Source: Spirometra erinaceieuropaei (Eukaryota; Platyhelminthes; Cestoda; Diphyllobothriidea; Diphyllobothriidae). From it: 64,000 nucleotides of DNA. The notes below the pieces were generated by a model. That model worked only from the letters and a program-made list of their open reading frames with translations, ran no database searches and was not told the DNA's origin. The stretch lies in assembly GCA_902702965.1 (NCBI GenBank), contig CACRXP010000658.1:271155-335154 (forward strand), in the 5' to 3' direction. Positions 62,791 to 64,000 of the stretch are shown here, piece after piece (within the stretch, counting starts at the first letter, position 1; each line of letters starts with the position of its first letter). Both the position numbers and the translations under genes were made by a program.

Positions 62791-63062
62791 GCGAATCGCC
62801 GCCATTCAAGTTCTGAAATTCACCCTGCCTCTTGAGCCAAGTAGAGTCCAACACACCAATGAGGGTATTAAATCCGATCCCAAAGAGCCGACTTTTTTAG
62901 ATTCTGACCACCAGTAAAGACGACCTAAAGAACTTCCCTCTTCACTAGTGCAGTAGTTACGATACTATTTTTTCATCACTTACGATGGGTGATTTTTGTA
63001 CATCTCCTCATAGGGAGGTAAAGAGTTTTGTAGTTCTGAATGGCCTCAATAACTAGGTTGCT

Positions 63063-63530
63063 TTGGAACGATGCCTGGGTCTCCACCTGAGAAAACTCTG
63101 CTCACGGAGTTTCACAGGCGACCGTGACCTCGAAAACCTCCGACCACTCGGCACACACATCCCTCGATTATATGATCTAACAAAGATCCACAATGGCGGC
63201 CTTATAGTTTGTTCGATTTTAAACATGCATAACTCTCCGTATAATGCGATAACTAGGTGGTTAGCAAAGAAACTCAAGCCTGTGCTGCATCGACTAGCCC
63301 AACGTAACTATCGGAATACCTTTGGATCCGTCGACGACATAAAAGACCTGAACCTACATGGAATGATTGAGGAGTCGCCAACTGACTCTTCAATCGTAAT
63401 ATGGGTATTTTCGCAGAACGGAGACTACATTGGAATGGTAATGTTTCCGCTTGATGCCTCATCACTCTTCACAAAAGTTCCAGTCACGGAGACGGTTGAT
63501 TACATCTGTGAATACTTGTTGGCCAGAAGA
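63063..63530 (+). pseudogene. PLE fragment of the second family (RT 5' part)
   Basis: The frame reads TGDRDLENLRPLGTHIPRLY, ILNMHNSPYNAITRWLAKKL, YRNTFGSVDDIKDLNLHGMI, then a 27-residue segment absent from the 59 kb copy, then PLDASSLFTKVPVTETVDYI. It closely parallels 59460-59800 but is cut off after CEYLLA, where another PLE terminus begins. Confidence 0.75.
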
Positions 63531-64000
63531 AGACGAAGGCACGATCACTGGGGCGGTCTATTTATTGACCTTAGCTTTCGAACTCGAACTGGAGTTCATC
63601 ACCAGAGACTGCTTGAGTGCGGCAACGTGTAAACATTTATATCGTTGTGCCGTGAGGGGGGGGGACTACGTCCGTGGCTAGGTCTGCCTTGTGCTGCCTG
63701 GCCTACAATGGTCCGCCGGCGTGGTGGCGGCGTTTGTACTTCGCGGCGATGTGAGCTGCGCCATCTGGCTGCGTGGGCGGAGCGCGTGATAGCACGCAGG
63801 CAAATCAATGTGCCTGTTGATAGAGTTGGTGTCCGACACCCACGCCTCCAACAGTTCTCGCCCTGTCTTGTTGCCGTCTCGTGCCAATATCCGCGTGTTG
63901 GCGAAGTCGAACACATGGCCTTTCTCCAGCGTGTGAGTGGCGACTTGAGATAGTGGGTCGCCCCTCCGAACAGCTCGTTTGTACTCAAGTATTCGTGAGC
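63520..64000 (-). mobile_element. PLE 3' end, minus strand, running off the window
   Basis: Minus-strand frames from 63988 down encode the PLE nuclease C-terminus (FDFANTRILARDGNKTGREL, LEAWVSDTNSINRHIDLPAC). They are followed by a 3' terminus at about 63520-63620 with tgatgaactccagttcgagt then tcgaaagc, a degenerate hammerhead-like core, and 'ggtcaataaatagacc'. The RT lies outside the window. It meets the plus-strand fragment at 63.5 kb head-on. Confidence 0.7.

Overview
The window is eukaryotic and repeat-dominated. Coding signal is sparse and broken by introns, open frames are mostly short, and the recognisable proteins are retrotransposon proteins. Interspersed copies of a non-LTR retrotransposon whose reverse transcriptase is followed by C2H2 zinc fingers, many Penelope-like elements (PLEs) with GIY-YIG endonucleases, and TTAGGG-type interstitial tracts together suggest a flatworm. 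My best guess is a diphyllobothriidean tapeworm (Spirometra / Dibothriocephalus / Schistocephalus type). That assignment is inference from remembered families, not a search result.

Layout: 1-1.3 kb holds a decayed LINE 3' end and a tandem SINE-like repeat; a MITE-like element lies at 1.65-1.81 kb. 4.4-7.5 kb holds foldback-family repeats, a telomere-like tract and a SINE copy. 7.6-10.2 kb is a 5'-truncated LINE on the minus strand with a (GAT)46 microsatellite inside its reading frame. 13.95-14.22 kb is a compact candidate gene for a secreted peptide with a TATA box. 16.0-17.5 kb is a minus-strand PLE; 17.6-19.35 kb and 24.5-25.3 kb are long inverted-repeat (foldback) elements. From 25.7 to 39.3 kb the minus strand carries exon-like segments. 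The best supported gene has a promoter-like region near 39.6 kb, a 2.6 kb first exon (36726-39300), a second exon (36252-36384) and a terminal exon (28343-28700) followed by AATAAA. The phases of these three exons agree, giving a predicted protein of about 1020 residues that I do not recognise.

41.7-46.5 kb is a nest of PLEs: an outer minus-strand element with about 365-bp inverted terminal repeats is split by a plus-strand element with 172-bp inverted repeats, a 34-bp tail and a 12-bp candidate target duplication. The repeats contain hammerhead-ribozyme-like cores. 46.6-50.5 kb has SINE-like copies, a decayed LINE and a large foldback palindrome. 53.7-55.3 kb and 59.4-61.0 kb are decayed PLEs of two families. 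56.2-57.2 kb is a non-autonomous DNA transposon with 8-bp target duplications inside an older foldback repeat. The window ends with two PLE fragments meeting head-on near 63.5 kb.

Most sequence between these features is AT-rich with no supportable gene. Nothing resembles a bacterial operon, CRISPR array or rRNA gene. The items most worth following up are the nested PLEs with their ribozyme-like ends, the secreted-peptide gene and the unrecognised minus-strand gene.
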